A stretch of DNA of 64,000 nt, taken from contig NZ_CP116902.1 in the NCBI RefSeq assembly GCF_028471905.1, positions 1,710,501-1,774,500 on the forward strand, given 5' to 3'. Source of the stretch: Aneurinibacillus uraniidurans (GTDB taxonomy: Bacteria > Bacillota > Bacilli > Aneurinibacillales > Aneurinibacillaceae). Numbering within the stretch: position 1 is the first letter of the stretch; the number at the start of each line of letters is the position of its first letter. Position numbers and translations under genes: made by a program. The notes below the pieces were generated by a model. It saw only the letters and a list, made by a program, of their open reading frames with translations, did not search any database and was not told the origin of the DNA. This document shows, piece after piece, positions 17,430-25,701 of this stretch.

Positions 17430-18725
17430 TTATTCTTCTTGTGATTCCTCAGGTTCAAGGAACAGTAGCTTTGTCGCTTCTTCATAAGCAAATAATTCTG
17501 CATAACGTCCCCAATCAATCGTGATATCTAATTGATGTTCAGCTTCTTCTGTACCAAAGTGCTGTTTATAAATCTCATTGAAAAATTCTCTCGGCATTTT
17601 ATTGTTAGACTTTGATTGGAGGGTCCATAAAATCTTTTCCATCATAGGTACATGTTCAAGTACCTGCCGTTTAAAAATATCTTTCCGTTCTAATACGTTT
17701 GCCTCTGCAAACTGATGACCGATAGGGGTCAAATCAATATCCCCCTGCTGCACATTTGCCAACCCCAGTAACCTTGTCGCTTCAACAATATGTAAAAAGT
17801 CTTCTAGGTTTAAACTGAATTGATCGGCCAATTTATACAGATCAGCTGTATTTCCTAAGTCATCCAATAACTCGATAAATCCGGTAAGCGCGCCAGAGGG
17901 AGCTTCAGGGATCGGCTGCAGTTTCTTTTTCTGCGTGTCAGAAACAATGACGGGCTTAGTCTCTCTGTGTGTTAAGATCGAATAAATTTTATCAACTAAT
18001 TCGGTAAAGTGTGGATCTTGCTTTTCTCGCCAATGACTTAATGTAATTGGGATATCCGCAATGATTCGTGCAGGATCACGAGATAGTACGACAGCTCGAT
18101 CGGACATATATACAGCTTCCTCAATACTATGAGTCACCATGATAATGGATTTGGTTGGAATTTTTTTCTCCATCCAAAGTTCGAGCAAATCCCGTTTCAA
18201 ATTTTCCGCCGTCAATACATCCAGAGCTGAGAAAGGTTCATCCATGAGTAAAATATCTGGTTCCATCGCCAAAGCGCGCCCGATCCCAACCCTCTGTCTC
18301 ATCCCACCGGACAACTCCTTCGGATAAGCACCCTTAAAGCCATCTAGTCCCACCATATCAATGATTTCTAGCGCCCTTCGTTCTTTTTCTTCGTCAAGTA
18401 GAGATTTATGTTCGAGCCCTACTTTTACATTCTCTAATACAGTCAACCACGGAAAAAGAGCAAATGACTGGAATACCATGCTAACGCCTGGATTTGTTCC
18501 TTGAATTGGTACACCATTGTAAGAAACAGAGCCTTGTGTCGGAGCAATCAATCCAGCAATGATTCGAAGTAAGGTTGACTTTCCTGAACCAGACGGTCCA
18601 AGAATGGATACAAATTCACCTTCAGCAATTTTAAGATTGATATTTTCTAAGATCGTTACATTTGCTGTGTTAGATACATCATATTTTTTTGTCACTTGAT
18701 TTACATCAACCAATATATTTTTCAT
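17430..18725 (-). CDS. ABC transporter ATP-binding protein with AAA-associated C-terminal domain
   Basis: 431 residues from ATG 18725, after ATAGGGTGA; an earlier in-frame ATG at 18743 overlaps the permease gene end. The N-terminal nucleotide-binding domain (about 1-235) is of the nitrate/sulfonate/taurine type, with Walker A GPSGSGKST, signature LSGGMRQR and Walker B ILLMDEPF. The C-terminal 150 residues (GFIELLDDLGNTADLYKLADQ onward) match the 'AAA-associated' domain found in ATPases that pair with duplicated permeases. It works with the permease encoded upstream. No substrate-binding protein gene is adjacent. Confidence 0.85.
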   Translation of the reverse strand: MKNILVDVNQVTKKYDVSNTANVTILENINLKIAEGEFVSILGPSGSGKSTLLRIIAGLIAPTQGSVSYNGVPIQGTNPGVSMVFQSFALFPWLTVLENVKVGLEHKSLLDEEKERRALEIIDMVGLDGFKGAYPKELSGGMRQRVGIGRALAMEPDILLMDEPFSALDVLTAENLKRDLLELWMEKKIPTKSIIMVTHSIEEAVYMSDRAVVLSRDPARIIADIPITLSHWREKQDPHFTELVDKIYSILTHRETKPVIVSDTQKKKLQPIPEAPSGALTGFIELLDDLGNTADLYKLADQFSLNLEDFLHIVEATRLLGLANVQQGDIDLTPIGHQFAEANVLERKDIFKRQVLEHVPMMEKILWTLQSKSNNKMPREFFNEIYKQHFGTEEAEHQLDITIDWGRYAELFAYEEATKLLFLEPEESQEE

Positions 18726-18735
18726 GTGCTTCACC

Positions 18736-20463
18736 CTATCCAATGTGATATTTCTTTTCGGCTAGCGTATAAAGTTTTCTCCAGAAAAGACGGTTTATCA
18801 CTACAACCAAAATGGCCATCACCATAATTCCCCAGATGATTTGTGGCCAATTTCCGTTCGTTGTAGCCTGAGTGATAAAGGAGCCTAAACCGGTTGCTTG
18901 TAAAGTGTGATCTTTCCATGAAACCATTTCTGAAACAATACTTGCATTCCATGCTCCACCGCTTGCTGTAATTCCTCCTGTAATTAAATAAGGGAATACG
19001 CCGGGAAGAATCAGTTTTTTCCATGTTTGCAGTCGTGTTAGTCGTAAAACTTTCCCAGCTTCACGTAGATCGGATGGAATTGCCATAGCCCCTGCAATAA
19101 CATTAAACAAAATGTACCATTGGGTTCCGAGCATCATCAGCGGAATCGCGCCTATTTCCATATTGATTCCATATTTGATATAGAGAATTGTCAAAAATGG
19201 AAATGTCATATTGGCCGGGAAAGAAGCTAAAATCTGCACAATGGGTTGGGCGATCCGTGCGAGCTTCGGATGAAAGCCAATCATGACACCTACAGGCAAG
19301 GTCCATAAGATTCCTAACAGAGTTGCAACGAACACACGGCCTGCTGTTAATAGTCCGAACCATATAACTTTTAGAAGCTCCGATACAGATAGCTTACTGA
19401 TTTCCAAGATTCCTTCGTACACGTACTTTGCAATAAAAATGCCCACTACGATTCCAATTAGCCATTTGATCATTGGTGTAAGCTTTGAAAATTGTTTTTG
19501 CTGCTGCTTTACTTTGTTTGTTTTTGCTGTAATTCGGACAATCCAGTTATGAATATACGATTTACACGTACGCATGATATATTGTAAAAATCGCGCACGG
19601 CGGATGATGTTATATAACCAGGAAGTTGTAATGTCATTTGCTTCTGTTTGTTCGTTTTTAAATTTTTGCGACCAGGCTACGAGCGGACGCCAGAATAGTT
19701 GATCAACTACGAGAATCATGATGACCATGGTGAGGATCGCATAAAAAATTGCAAAAATATTCCCCTGATCGACCGCAGTTGCCATATAGGATCCGATTCC
19801 TGGGAGATGAATATCTTGATTCAGGACGGTGATCGATTCGCTAGCAGCGAGGAAAAACCATCCTCCTCCAAATGACATCATGCTGTTCCAAACAAGTCCA
19901 ATCATCGAATAAGGAACTTCCAGCTTGGTGAAGCGAGCCCAGCTCCCCAATTTATTTATTTTGGCTGCTTCTTGCAGATCATGAGGAATCGTAGATAATG
20001 AATGATAAAAGCTAAACGTCATATTCCAAACTTGCCCAGTAAATATCGCAAAGATAGAAGCGCATTCTACACCTAATAAACTGCCGGGAAAGAGCGACAT
20101 AAACCCGATCACGGTCACAGATAAGAAACCAAGTACCGGTACGGACTGCAAAATATCAATCGCAGGAATCATAATTTTTTCAGCCGTTCGGTTGAATGCT
20201 GCAATCCGTCCATAAATGAACGTAAACAATAAAGAAGCTGCAAAGGCGATAAACATGCGAAGCAATGATCTGCCTGCATAATAGGGCAGATAACTCGGGT
20301 CTAAATTAATTTTAGGATGTTGTATGGTTGAGAAAGGGACACGCATTCCGGCCCCCAATTTTAAAATAGAAAACAGAACAGAAAAAATAGAAATAATAAC
20401 AAATAAATCCGCCCAACCGAACTTTTTATTTTCTTCAAATGAAGAGAATAAATTTATTTTCAT
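18736..20463 (-). CDS. Duplicated (fused) ABC transporter permease
   Basis: 575 residues from ATG 20463, directly after AGGAGGGAG. Two binding-protein-dependent transport permease halves are fused: the first has the EAA loop DLQEAAKINKLGSWARFTKLEVPY (here split for length) near residue 190, the second AIPSDLREAGKVLRLTRLQTW near 500. Each half has about five or six membrane spans, separated by a charged linker (residues about 280-330). This is the duplicated 'anion transport' permease class. The gene is read from a long leader with an M-box, so magnesium or another divalent ion is a possible substrate or regulator (inference). Confidence 0.85.
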   Translation of the reverse strand: MKINLFSSFEENKKFGWADLFVIISIFSVLFSILKLGAGMRVPFSTIQHPKINLDPSYLPYYAGRSLLRMFIAFAASLLFTFIYGRIAAFNRTAEKIMIPAIDILQSVPVLGFLSVTVIGFMSLFPGSLLGVECASIFAIFTGQVWNMTFSFYHSLSTIPHDLQEAAKINKLGSWARFTKLEVPYSMIGLVWNSMMSFGGGWFFLAASESITVLNQDIHLPGIGSYMATAVDQGNIFAIFYAILTMVIMILVVDQLFWRPLVAWSQKFKNEQTEANDITTSWLYNIIRRARFLQYIMRTCKSYIHNWIVRITAKTNKVKQQQKQFSKLTPMIKWLIGIVVGIFIAKYVYEGILEISKLSVSELLKVIWFGLLTAGRVFVATLLGILWTLPVGVMIGFHPKLARIAQPIVQILASFPANMTFPFLTILYIKYGINMEIGAIPLMMLGTQWYILFNVIAGAMAIPSDLREAGKVLRLTRLQTWKKLILPGVFPYLITGGITASGGAWNASIVSEMVSWKDHTLQATGLGSFITQATTNGNWPQIIWGIMVMAILVVVINRLFWRKLYTLAEKKYHIG

Positions 20464-20492
20464 AATAACTCCCTCCTGTCTATACACAGCAT

Positions 20493-20522
20493 AAAAAAGC
20501 TCTCCTGATGATAGGAGAGCTT
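20493..20522 (-). terminator. Leader terminator just before the permease ribosome site
   Basis: On the minus strand AAGCTCTCCT pairs with AGGAGAGCTT and is followed by seven Ts, 30 bases before the permease ATG. As it sits inside the leader it is a candidate regulated terminator. Confidence 0.75.
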
Positions 20523-20534
20523 GAATAAAACAGA

Positions 20535-20622
20535 CTTCTGATTTTTACCTTTTCACACGAATGTAGCCACTACCATATCCCGCCCTACAGGTGAACATGG
20601 AAATAGTGGCAAAAAACAGAAG
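20535..20622 (-). promoter_or_regulatory. Structured leader RNA with possible pseudoknot, class not recognised
   Basis: On the minus strand CTTCTG-TTTTT pairs with AAAAA-CAGAAG. Inside it GCCACTA pairs with TAGTGGC, and CCAT with ATGG. The inner loop carries TTCAC, which can pair with GTGAA in the 3' joining strand. An alternative pairing, TTCAC/TGTAG with CTACA/GTGAA, excludes the GCCACTA stem. The geometry suggests a switch; no known riboswitch consensus was matched. Confidence 0.45.
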
Positions 20623-20716
20623 CGTGAAGAGAGGATAGAAATCTTGCTTTCCCATTACATAAGATATGTATACTAGGCTTTACTTGTTCAAATACAAGTC
20701 GACTACTACTATCCAT
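20585..20716 (-). CDS. 43-codon leader ORF between M-box terminator and permease
   Basis: ATG 20716 follows a very strong ribosome site, AAGGGGGG, at 9-base spacing. The 43-residue product is not hydrophobic. Its last 13 residues, HASVFCHYFHVHL, hold four His and one Cys, and the stop codon lies inside the loop of the leader hairpin. This looks like a regulatory leader peptide whose translation could choose between alternative hairpins before the 20493-20522 terminator. It could also be a real small protein or a chance ORF over structured RNA. Confidence 0.45.
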   Translation of the reverse strand: MDSSSRLVFEQVKPSIHILCNGKARFLSSLHASVFCHYFHVHL

Positions 20717-20741
20717 TTCCAGTATCCCCCCTTAAAAAATA

Positions 20742-20768
20742 AAAAACCCTGCTCAGTATGAGAGGGTA
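20742..20768 (-). terminator. M-box expression-platform terminator
   Basis: On the minus strand ACCCTCTCA and TGAGCAGGGT form an imperfect stem followed by a run of Ts, right after the M-box aptamer. A second inverted repeat, AACAATAC/GTATTGTT (20777-20798), lies between. Confidence 0.75.
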
Positions 20769-20798
20769 GCATAAATAACAATACATATACGTATTGTT

Positions 20799-20959
20799 GC
20801 TCCCCCTAGTAAAGCTTTGGCACTATACAACGTAGAGAAATGTGGTTCTCAGCCACCTTAAAGAACGCCTTAAGCCGACGATCCCTGTTCTACCGATTGG
20901 CATCTTTCGATGTTTCCCGGCAGTGGCCTATGTTTGTATAGGAACCTCACCTAACGAGG
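20799..20959 (-). ncRNA. M-box (ykoK leader) magnesium riboswitch
   Basis: Reading the minus strand, the conserved M-box segments occur in order: CGTTAGGTGAGGTTCC, a P2-like CACTGCC, ATCGAAAGATGCCAAT, a GGCTTAAGGCG segment, and AGTGCCAAAGCTTTAC near the 3' end. These match the known ykoK/mgtE leader consensus closely. The element is followed by a terminator, so high magnesium should stop transcription. It lies downstream of the adh gene on the same strand, but has its own promoter-like TATAAT. The regulated genes are the 43-codon ORF and the ABC permease/ATPase pair. Confidence 0.92.
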
Positions 20960-20961
20960 AC

Positions 20962-20990
20962 ATTATATCCATTCACAAATATACTCCTAA
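20962..20990 (-). promoter_or_regulatory. Promoter of the M-box leader
   Basis: On the minus strand TTAGGA, 17-bp spacer, TATAAT; transcription would start just before the M-box. Confidence 0.5.
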
Positions 20991-21019
20991 AACAGAATGC
21001 TGTAAAGAATCTCTTTACA

Positions 21020-22219
21020 TTAGTATGCTGCTTTGAAAATATGTAGTACATCCTCAGTCGTAAGGTCACGCGTGCCCGGAATGAATGAACGTCCGCGGCC
21101 GTTTATACGAACCGTTTCGTCGGCCATCATCGCCAGATCGCTTTCCTTAATCTTCATATCAGCGAGCGTACCGTATACCCCAAGTTCTTTATACCAGGCA
21201 ATGAGTGCCTCGATTCCAAGCTGGGCGGCACATTCATCATTTTGTTCGGTGATGCGGAATACGTTGCGTGCCAGACGGGCCAGGCGATGCGGCCGGTCTT
21301 TTTTGATGACATGCTCAAAATAGGCAGGAGTAATAATCGCCAGCCCGCGTCCATGGGAAATATCGTAGTGAGCCGAAAGGGTATGCTCCATGGCATGCAC
21401 CGGGAAAGAACCACCGCGCCCCGCATTAGCAATGCCAATGAGCGCTAGTGTGCTCGTCCAGAGCAGATGGGAGCGAGCTTCATAGTCGGTTGGCTCATCA
21501 ATCGCTTTTTTCGCATACATGATTGTATTGCGCAGTAAACCTTCTGTAATTTCATCCTGTACGTTGGCATGCTCATCTCCGGTGAGATACGCTTCATACA
21601 GATGAGTGAAGATATCCGCCGCACCGTCTGCTGTATAGGAGGCAGGCACTGTGTAGGTTAGCTCCGGGTCAAGAATGGCCGCTTTTGGGAACAGACCAGG
21701 TCCGCCGATGCCGGACTTTTCTTTTGTATCCCAGTGGGTGAGAACGGCGCTAGAATTTGCTTCCGATCCGGTAGCGGCCAGTGTTGGGATGGTAATGAGC
21801 GGCAGCGCTTCTTTGATAGGCAAAAGCTCGCTTGCTGTGCCAGCAGGATTGCCGCGCATGTAATCATAAATGGGACGGTTAGAAAGTGCTGTTGTTGCAA
21901 TGGCTTTAGCCGCATCCATTGTAGAGCCGCCGCCTAACGCCACAATCAGGTCGCAGTTTTCTTCACGAGCAATGCGAGCACCCTCATCGACTGTCGTCGT
22001 GCGTGGATTTGGTTCAATGCGATCAAATAGCACATATGCAAGCTTTGCTTGTGTGAACGACGCGATTACTCGATCAAGTGCGCCGGTTTTTTTCGTGGAA
22101 GAGCGACCTGTGACGAGCAATGCTTTTGTGCCATGCTGACACGCTACTTCTCCTGCTTTTTCGACTTCTCCTTTGCCAAAGTGAATACGCGTTGGCATAT
22201 GAACAGTAAAATTTAACAA
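21020..22219 (-). CDS. Iron-containing alcohol dehydrogenase
   Basis: 399 residues. Family III Fe-ADH. The NAD(P)-binding segment ALGGGSTMDAAKAIA is near residue 95. Metal ligands are in DGAADIFTHLYEAYL (Asp and His) and in the HAMEHTLSAHYDISHGRGLA stretch. The sequence is closest in style to YugJ/BdhA-type butanol dehydrogenases. Cytoplasmic reduction of aldehydes with NAD(P)H is likely; the physiological substrate is not clear. ATG follows AAAGGAGGAACG. Confidence 0.92.
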   Translation of the reverse strand: MLNFTVHMPTRIHFGKGEVEKAGEVACQHGTKALLVTGRSSTKKTGALDRVIASFTQAKLAYVLFDRIEPNPRTTTVDEGARIAREENCDLIVALGGGSTMDAAKAIATTALSNRPIYDYMRGNPAGTASELLPIKEALPLITIPTLAATGSEANSSAVLTHWDTKEKSGIGGPGLFPKAAILDPELTYTVPASYTADGAADIFTHLYEAYLTGDEHANVQDEITEGLLRNTIMYAKKAIDEPTDYEARSHLLWTSTLALIGIANAGRGGSFPVHAMEHTLSAHYDISHGRGLAIITPAYFEHVIKKDRPHRLARLARNVFRITEQNDECAAQLGIEALIAWYKELGVYGTLADMKIKESDLAMMADETVRINGRGRSFIPGTRDLTTEDVLHIFKAAY

Positions 22220-22358
22220 GATACGTTCCTCCTTTTGGGATGCATATATTCTCTATACTACCTAACAGTCCTTTTTATAAGCAAGTAAGCATGTATGATC
22301 TAATAGTTGTCTGAAAATTCTGCGCGTGATACGATAGAAAGAAAAGGGGAAAGGCACC

Positions 22359-22817
22359 ATGAGATGGACAATGCCCATTCACGTAAGCGGAATCCTGCTA
22401 TCCGTCTTTATCGGACTGGTCGTAGGGCTTTTTATGTATGATAAACCAGTCGAGAATACGATGCACCTCGGAACACCAAGCGGTAGCTTTCTGATTGAAT
22501 CAGATCAGCTCGTACGTGGCCCGCAGATGGAGATTGAAGCAGCGCTGCGCACGTACATGCTGTCTAACTTCGGGATGCCGCGCATGCGAGCCTCATGGTT
22601 TGAGAAGATTGAGGAATATCGCGCCGAAATTCATGAGAAGTCTGTTACCCTTAAAGTCATGATGCTTGATTCTGCTTCACGGGAAGACGTACAGGCGGTA
22701 TATAATGCTGTGCAGGGCTTTGCCAAAACACGCTTGCCAGAGTCGCTGCAGCCAGCCTATGTCGTTGTGACCGATACATACAAAAAGGAGCGGCGTGATG
22801 CCACTCCACTTAGATAA
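22359..22817 (+). CDS. Membrane-anchored hypothetical protein
   Basis: 152 residues: one N-terminal membrane span (about 6-25) and an extracytoplasmic domain with a long helix (QMEIEAALRTYMLSNFGMPRMRASWFEK, given here as a description of residues 55-82) and a beta-alpha segment ending in PAYVVVTDTYKKERRD. Not recognised. ATG follows AAAGGGGAAAGG. Its last 8 bases overlap the end of the convergent ilvA gene. Confidence 0.6.
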   Translation: MRWTMPIHVSGILLSVFIGLVVGLFMYDKPVENTMHLGTPSGSFLIESDQLVRGPQMEIEAALRTYMLSNFGMPRMRASWFEKIEEYRAEIHEKSVTLKVMMLDSASREDVQAVYNAVQGFAKTRLPESLQPAYVVVTDTYKKERRDATPLR

Positions 22818-24018
22818 AAGGATTCACCTCATAGCCTTCCCGGGCAAGCCGCTGCTCAATGCGGGTAATGTGTGCCTGATTGTTCGTCTCAAGGGACAGT
22901 TCTACTTCCGCTTGCCCCGGTACAATACGTGGGCTGATCCGGTTATGATTGATTGCAATCACATTGGCACGTTCCTCGGCGAGAATGCTGAGCAGCCGAT
23001 TCAGATAGCCCGGCTTATCCCGAATGGTGGTAAAGAAGCGAACATAGCGGCCGGATTCGATGAGACCGTGCTCAATAATACGGGACATGAAAGTTACGTC
23101 CACATTGCCGCCGCTTAAAAGTACGGCAATTTTTTTCCCGGTGATCGGAATCCGCTTATAAAGCAGAGGAGCAAGTGAGGACGCTCCTGAACCTTCAACA
23201 AGCAGCTTGCTTCGTTCCAGCAAGTACAGCATCGTACGGGAAATCTCAATATCTTCTACGAGAAAAAGATCGTCAACGTACTGCTGTACGAGGTCAAAGG
23301 TGAGCGCTCCCGGCTTTTTAACTGCGATGCCGTCTGCAATTGTTCCAGTACTTGCTACAGCTGTGACGGCACCCGCACTGCGTGAGGCATGCATGCCTGC
23401 GCAGGCTGCTGCCTGCACACCGTATATTTTCACATCGGGGCGGACGGCTTTTACGGCTGCTGCGACCCCGGCAATGAGACCACCGCCGCCAATCGGACAG
23501 AAAATGGCATCCACATCGGGCAGCTGTTCGAGAATTTCAAGGCCGATGGTTCCCTGACCTTCGATGATGCGTTCATCATCAAACGGATGGATAAACGTAG
23601 CCCCGGTTTCCTGCTGTACCACATAGGCATGTGCCAGCGCTTCATCGAAGGACTGTCCGTGAAAAATAATGTTTGCACCGTATGACTCTGTTGCCTGTGC
23701 CTTGCTGAGTGCTGCTCCTTCTGGCATCACAATCGTACAGGCAATGCCAGCCTGTGCGCTGCTGAAGGCTACACCCTGTGCATGATTGCCAGCGGAAGCA
23801 GCCACGACCCCGTTTGCTTTTTCTTCTGGTGTAAGTGAGGTGATTTTATTATAAGCACCTCGCACTTTGAAGGAACCGGTTTTTTGCAGGTTCTCAAGCT
23901 TTAAATACAAGTCATTGCCTGCGATGCGGCTGAACGTAGTGGAATAATCAAGCGGTGTACAGTGGACAACCCCACTGAGCCGAGCTCGGGCCGCCCGAAT
24001 ACTATCAATCGTAACCAT
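22810..24018 (-). CDS. ilvA: Threonine ammonia-lyase with C-terminal ACT domain
   Basis: 402 residues, the length of the short biosynthetic/catabolic threonine dehydratases. The PLP lysine is Lys51 in TGSFKVRGAYNK, and the phosphate-binding glycine loop is PIGGGGLIAGVA. Residues about 330-402 form one ACT-like domain (RYVRFFTTIRDKPGYLNRLLSIL). The enzyme converts threonine to 2-oxobutanoate and ammonia, toward isoleucine. It starts 11 bases after the aromatic acid exporter-like gene and is likely co-transcribed with it. ATG follows AAGGAGGG. Confidence 0.92.
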   Translation of the reverse strand: MVTIDSIRAARARLSGVVHCTPLDYSTTFSRIAGNDLYLKLENLQKTGSFKVRGAYNKITSLTPEEKANGVVAASAGNHAQGVAFSSAQAGIACTIVMPEGAALSKAQATESYGANIIFHGQSFDEALAHAYVVQQETGATFIHPFDDERIIEGQGTIGLEILEQLPDVDAIFCPIGGGGLIAGVAAAVKAVRPDVKIYGVQAAACAGMHASRSAGAVTAVASTGTIADGIAVKKPGALTFDLVQQYVDDLFLVEDIEISRTMLYLLERSKLLVEGSGASSLAPLLYKRIPITGKKIAVLLSGGNVDVTFMSRIIEHGLIESGRYVRFFTTIRDKPGYLNRLLSILAEERANVIAINHNRISPRIVPGQAEVELSLETNNQAHITRIEQRLAREGYEVNPFI

Positions 24019-24029
24019 ACAATCCCTCC

Positions 24030-25004
24030 TTATGGTATAGATTTCCCCTGTGCTTTAGAATCAGCCACGATATATTCATCTTTAATCAGCAAGTAGCGCT
24101 CCATTTCCTGTAGAAAATAAAACAGGTTGGCTCGGATTTCGAATTCTTCCCGACTTTTTGGTAGCTCCGTTTGTTCAAACTCGCGCTTTAACTGCTGGAT
24201 CTGAGCGAGAAATATATAAGCAGTATTGCCTGAATGAATATGGTCGCTTACATCATCGAGGAAGTCTGCTATTTTTTCCCCCTGTGATACAGAATATAGC
24301 AGGGTTGAGATAAGAGGAACCATTCGTTCGAGCAAGTAAAACTGTTGTTCCCGCATATGAAAATAATGGTAATAATGATCCTGTTTACGGAAAAGATGAT
24401 TTTCGACATTTCGAATGGCTAGGCTTTTGGCGGTGTTTATGAGTTCTGGTGTTTCGAGCAGCTCATGTCCATCCCAGGAACTTTCATGATTACGTAAATA
24501 AACGACCAGTTCCTTCATGATTACCCGAAAGTTCGCTTCTATTTTTTGCTGATACTTTTTCAACTCGATTTCCATGCTTGGCATGTAAATATTCATGAGA
24601 AGTCCAATCCCAAGCCCAATGCTCATAATAGCTAGCTCATTTGTAAAAAAGGCAACGGATACTTTTTGGGTGGTGTATAGATGAAATAAAATAACGCAGG
24701 CCGTTACGAATCCCTCTTGAATGCGCAACCGGACTAGCAGCGGTATGAGACATAACAATAAAATAAAAATGGTAACGGGATGATAGCCAAGAAGAGAAAA
24801 CAGCACCAAGCCAAATAGCAATCCGAGTACGCAGGAAAAAAAGCGGGCAAACGCATTTTTGATGGAGCGTTTTTTCGTCACTTGTACGCTCAGGATGGTT
24901 AGAATACCGGCAGAAGCGGCAAATTGCAGACCGAGCCATTGGGCGAGAAAAATGGAAAGGGATGTTCCGACTGCGGTTTTAAGTGTGCGATAGCCAATTT
25001 TCAT
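24030..25004 (-). CDS. Aromatic acid exporter family protein (ArAE, DUF939 type)
   Basis: 324 residues from ATG 25004, behind AAGGAGGAT; a longer in-frame start at 25022 has no ribosome site. The N-terminal part has six or so membrane spans (about 10-140) starting with KIGYRTLKTAVGTSLSIFLA, typical of the ArAE_1 family of which B. subtilis YqjA is a member. The C-terminal half is cytoplasmic, helical and charged. Likely an efflux protein; the substrate is unknown. First gene of a two-gene unit with ilvA. Confidence 0.82.
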   Translation of the reverse strand: MKIGYRTLKTAVGTSLSIFLAQWLGLQFAASAGILTILSVQVTKKRSIKNAFARFFSCVLGLLFGLVLFSLLGYHPVTIFILLLCLIPLLVRLRIQEGFVTACVILFHLYTTQKVSVAFFTNELAIMSIGLGIGLLMNIYMPSMEIELKKYQQKIEANFRVIMKELVVYLRNHESSWDGHELLETPELINTAKSLAIRNVENHLFRKQDHYYHYFHMREQQFYLLERMVPLISTLLYSVSQGEKIADFLDDVSDHIHSGNTAYIFLAQIQQLKREFEQTELPKSREEFEIRANLFYFLQEMERYLLIKDEYIVADSKAQGKSIP

Positions 25005-25030
25005 AAAATCCTCCTTGTGCACATGTACGC

Positions 25031-25061
25031 AAAAAAAAGGAGGAAGTACTCCTCCTTTTTA
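25031..25061. terminator. Palindromic intrinsic terminator
   Basis: AAAAAGGAGGA pairs with TCCTCCTTTTT. It ends the 25125-25424 gene on the minus strand, just ahead of the ArAE gene. Confidence 0.82.
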
Positions 25062-25124
25062 CAAAGTTGTTCCTGATACAGTACTACATTTTAGTGTGAG
25101 AAAAAAGGTCTATCTTTATTTTTA

Positions 25125-25424
25125 TTATATTTGGCCAACATCATGCTGACCGATGATGAGTGTGACTGGCTCTAAATGAACAGAAGCAGGGCGATCTGGT
25201 TCTGTTAAATCCATACTAACCTGAACTACCTGGAACTGCACTTTTTCATTCTGCCTGCGATCGTATACGACGACGAATTCTTTTAAGCCGAGGGCATGCG
25301 TTGTAACGACACAAGATGGCGTTACGACAGGAAGATCAAACTCTCCATGATAAAAATCTGCTTCACTCAGCAATTCGTTGTTGAAATCCACAATTTTAAC
25401 CGTCTGATAAATGTCATATTTCAT
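25125..25424 (-). CDS. Hypothetical protein
   Basis: 99 residues from ATG 25424, after TAGGAGGGG. Soluble, acidic and beta-rich (YQTVKIVDFNNELLSEADFY, CVVTTHALGLKEFVVVYDRR), with no Cys pair or catalytic motif. Not recognised. Monocistronic between a terminator and the divergent sulfur operon. Confidence 0.6.
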   Translation of the reverse strand: MKYDIYQTVKIVDFNNELLSEADFYHGEFDLPVVTPSCVVTTHALGLKEFVVVYDRRQNEKVQFQVVQVSMDLTEPDRPASVHLEPVTLIIGQHDVGQI

Positions 25425-25617
25425 AAATAATCCCCTCCTATACATAACATTGTAAACAAAAGGGATAAATGGTTCTAGAAGGAATTATGTAAGTGGAGAA
25501 AATGGAGTTATAGCTACATACAACATGACGTACCTTAATTAAATAGTAGCCACGAGCCAGAGGACGTATTTGTACCTCATCCGGTTTGACGCGCTGCTTT
25601 TTATTTTTTATGGGGGA

Positions 25618-25676
25618 TTGACGAGTTAAAGTATCGGATGTAATATACCTATAATGGTATATACCTTACCGGGTAT
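25618..25676 (+). promoter_or_regulatory. Promoter with two abutting CstR/CsoR-like operators (sulfur operon)
   Basis: TTGACG (25618), 17-bp spacer, TAATAT (25641) form the promoter. Two 16-bp imperfect palindromes follow without a gap: ATACC-TATAAT-GGTAT (25645-25660) and ATACC-TTACCG-GGTAT (25661-25676). They match the ATACC...GGTAT pattern bound by persulfide-sensing CstR of the CsoR family and overlap the -10 and start site. No cstR gene is seen in the window. Confidence 0.75.
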
Positions 25677-25701
25677 AAAATAATTAGAGGAGGAATCAAT
25701 C

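Noticed and set aside
20493-20720. Guanidine-I (ykkC) riboswitch upstream of the ABC permease
   Set aside because: Such transporters are often ykkC-controlled, but none of the conserved ykkC segments is present; the M-box is the supported aptamer.
20842-21036. Open reading frame on the + strand over the M-box
   Set aside because: It is antisense to the highly conserved riboswitch, has no ribosome site and no coding texture.
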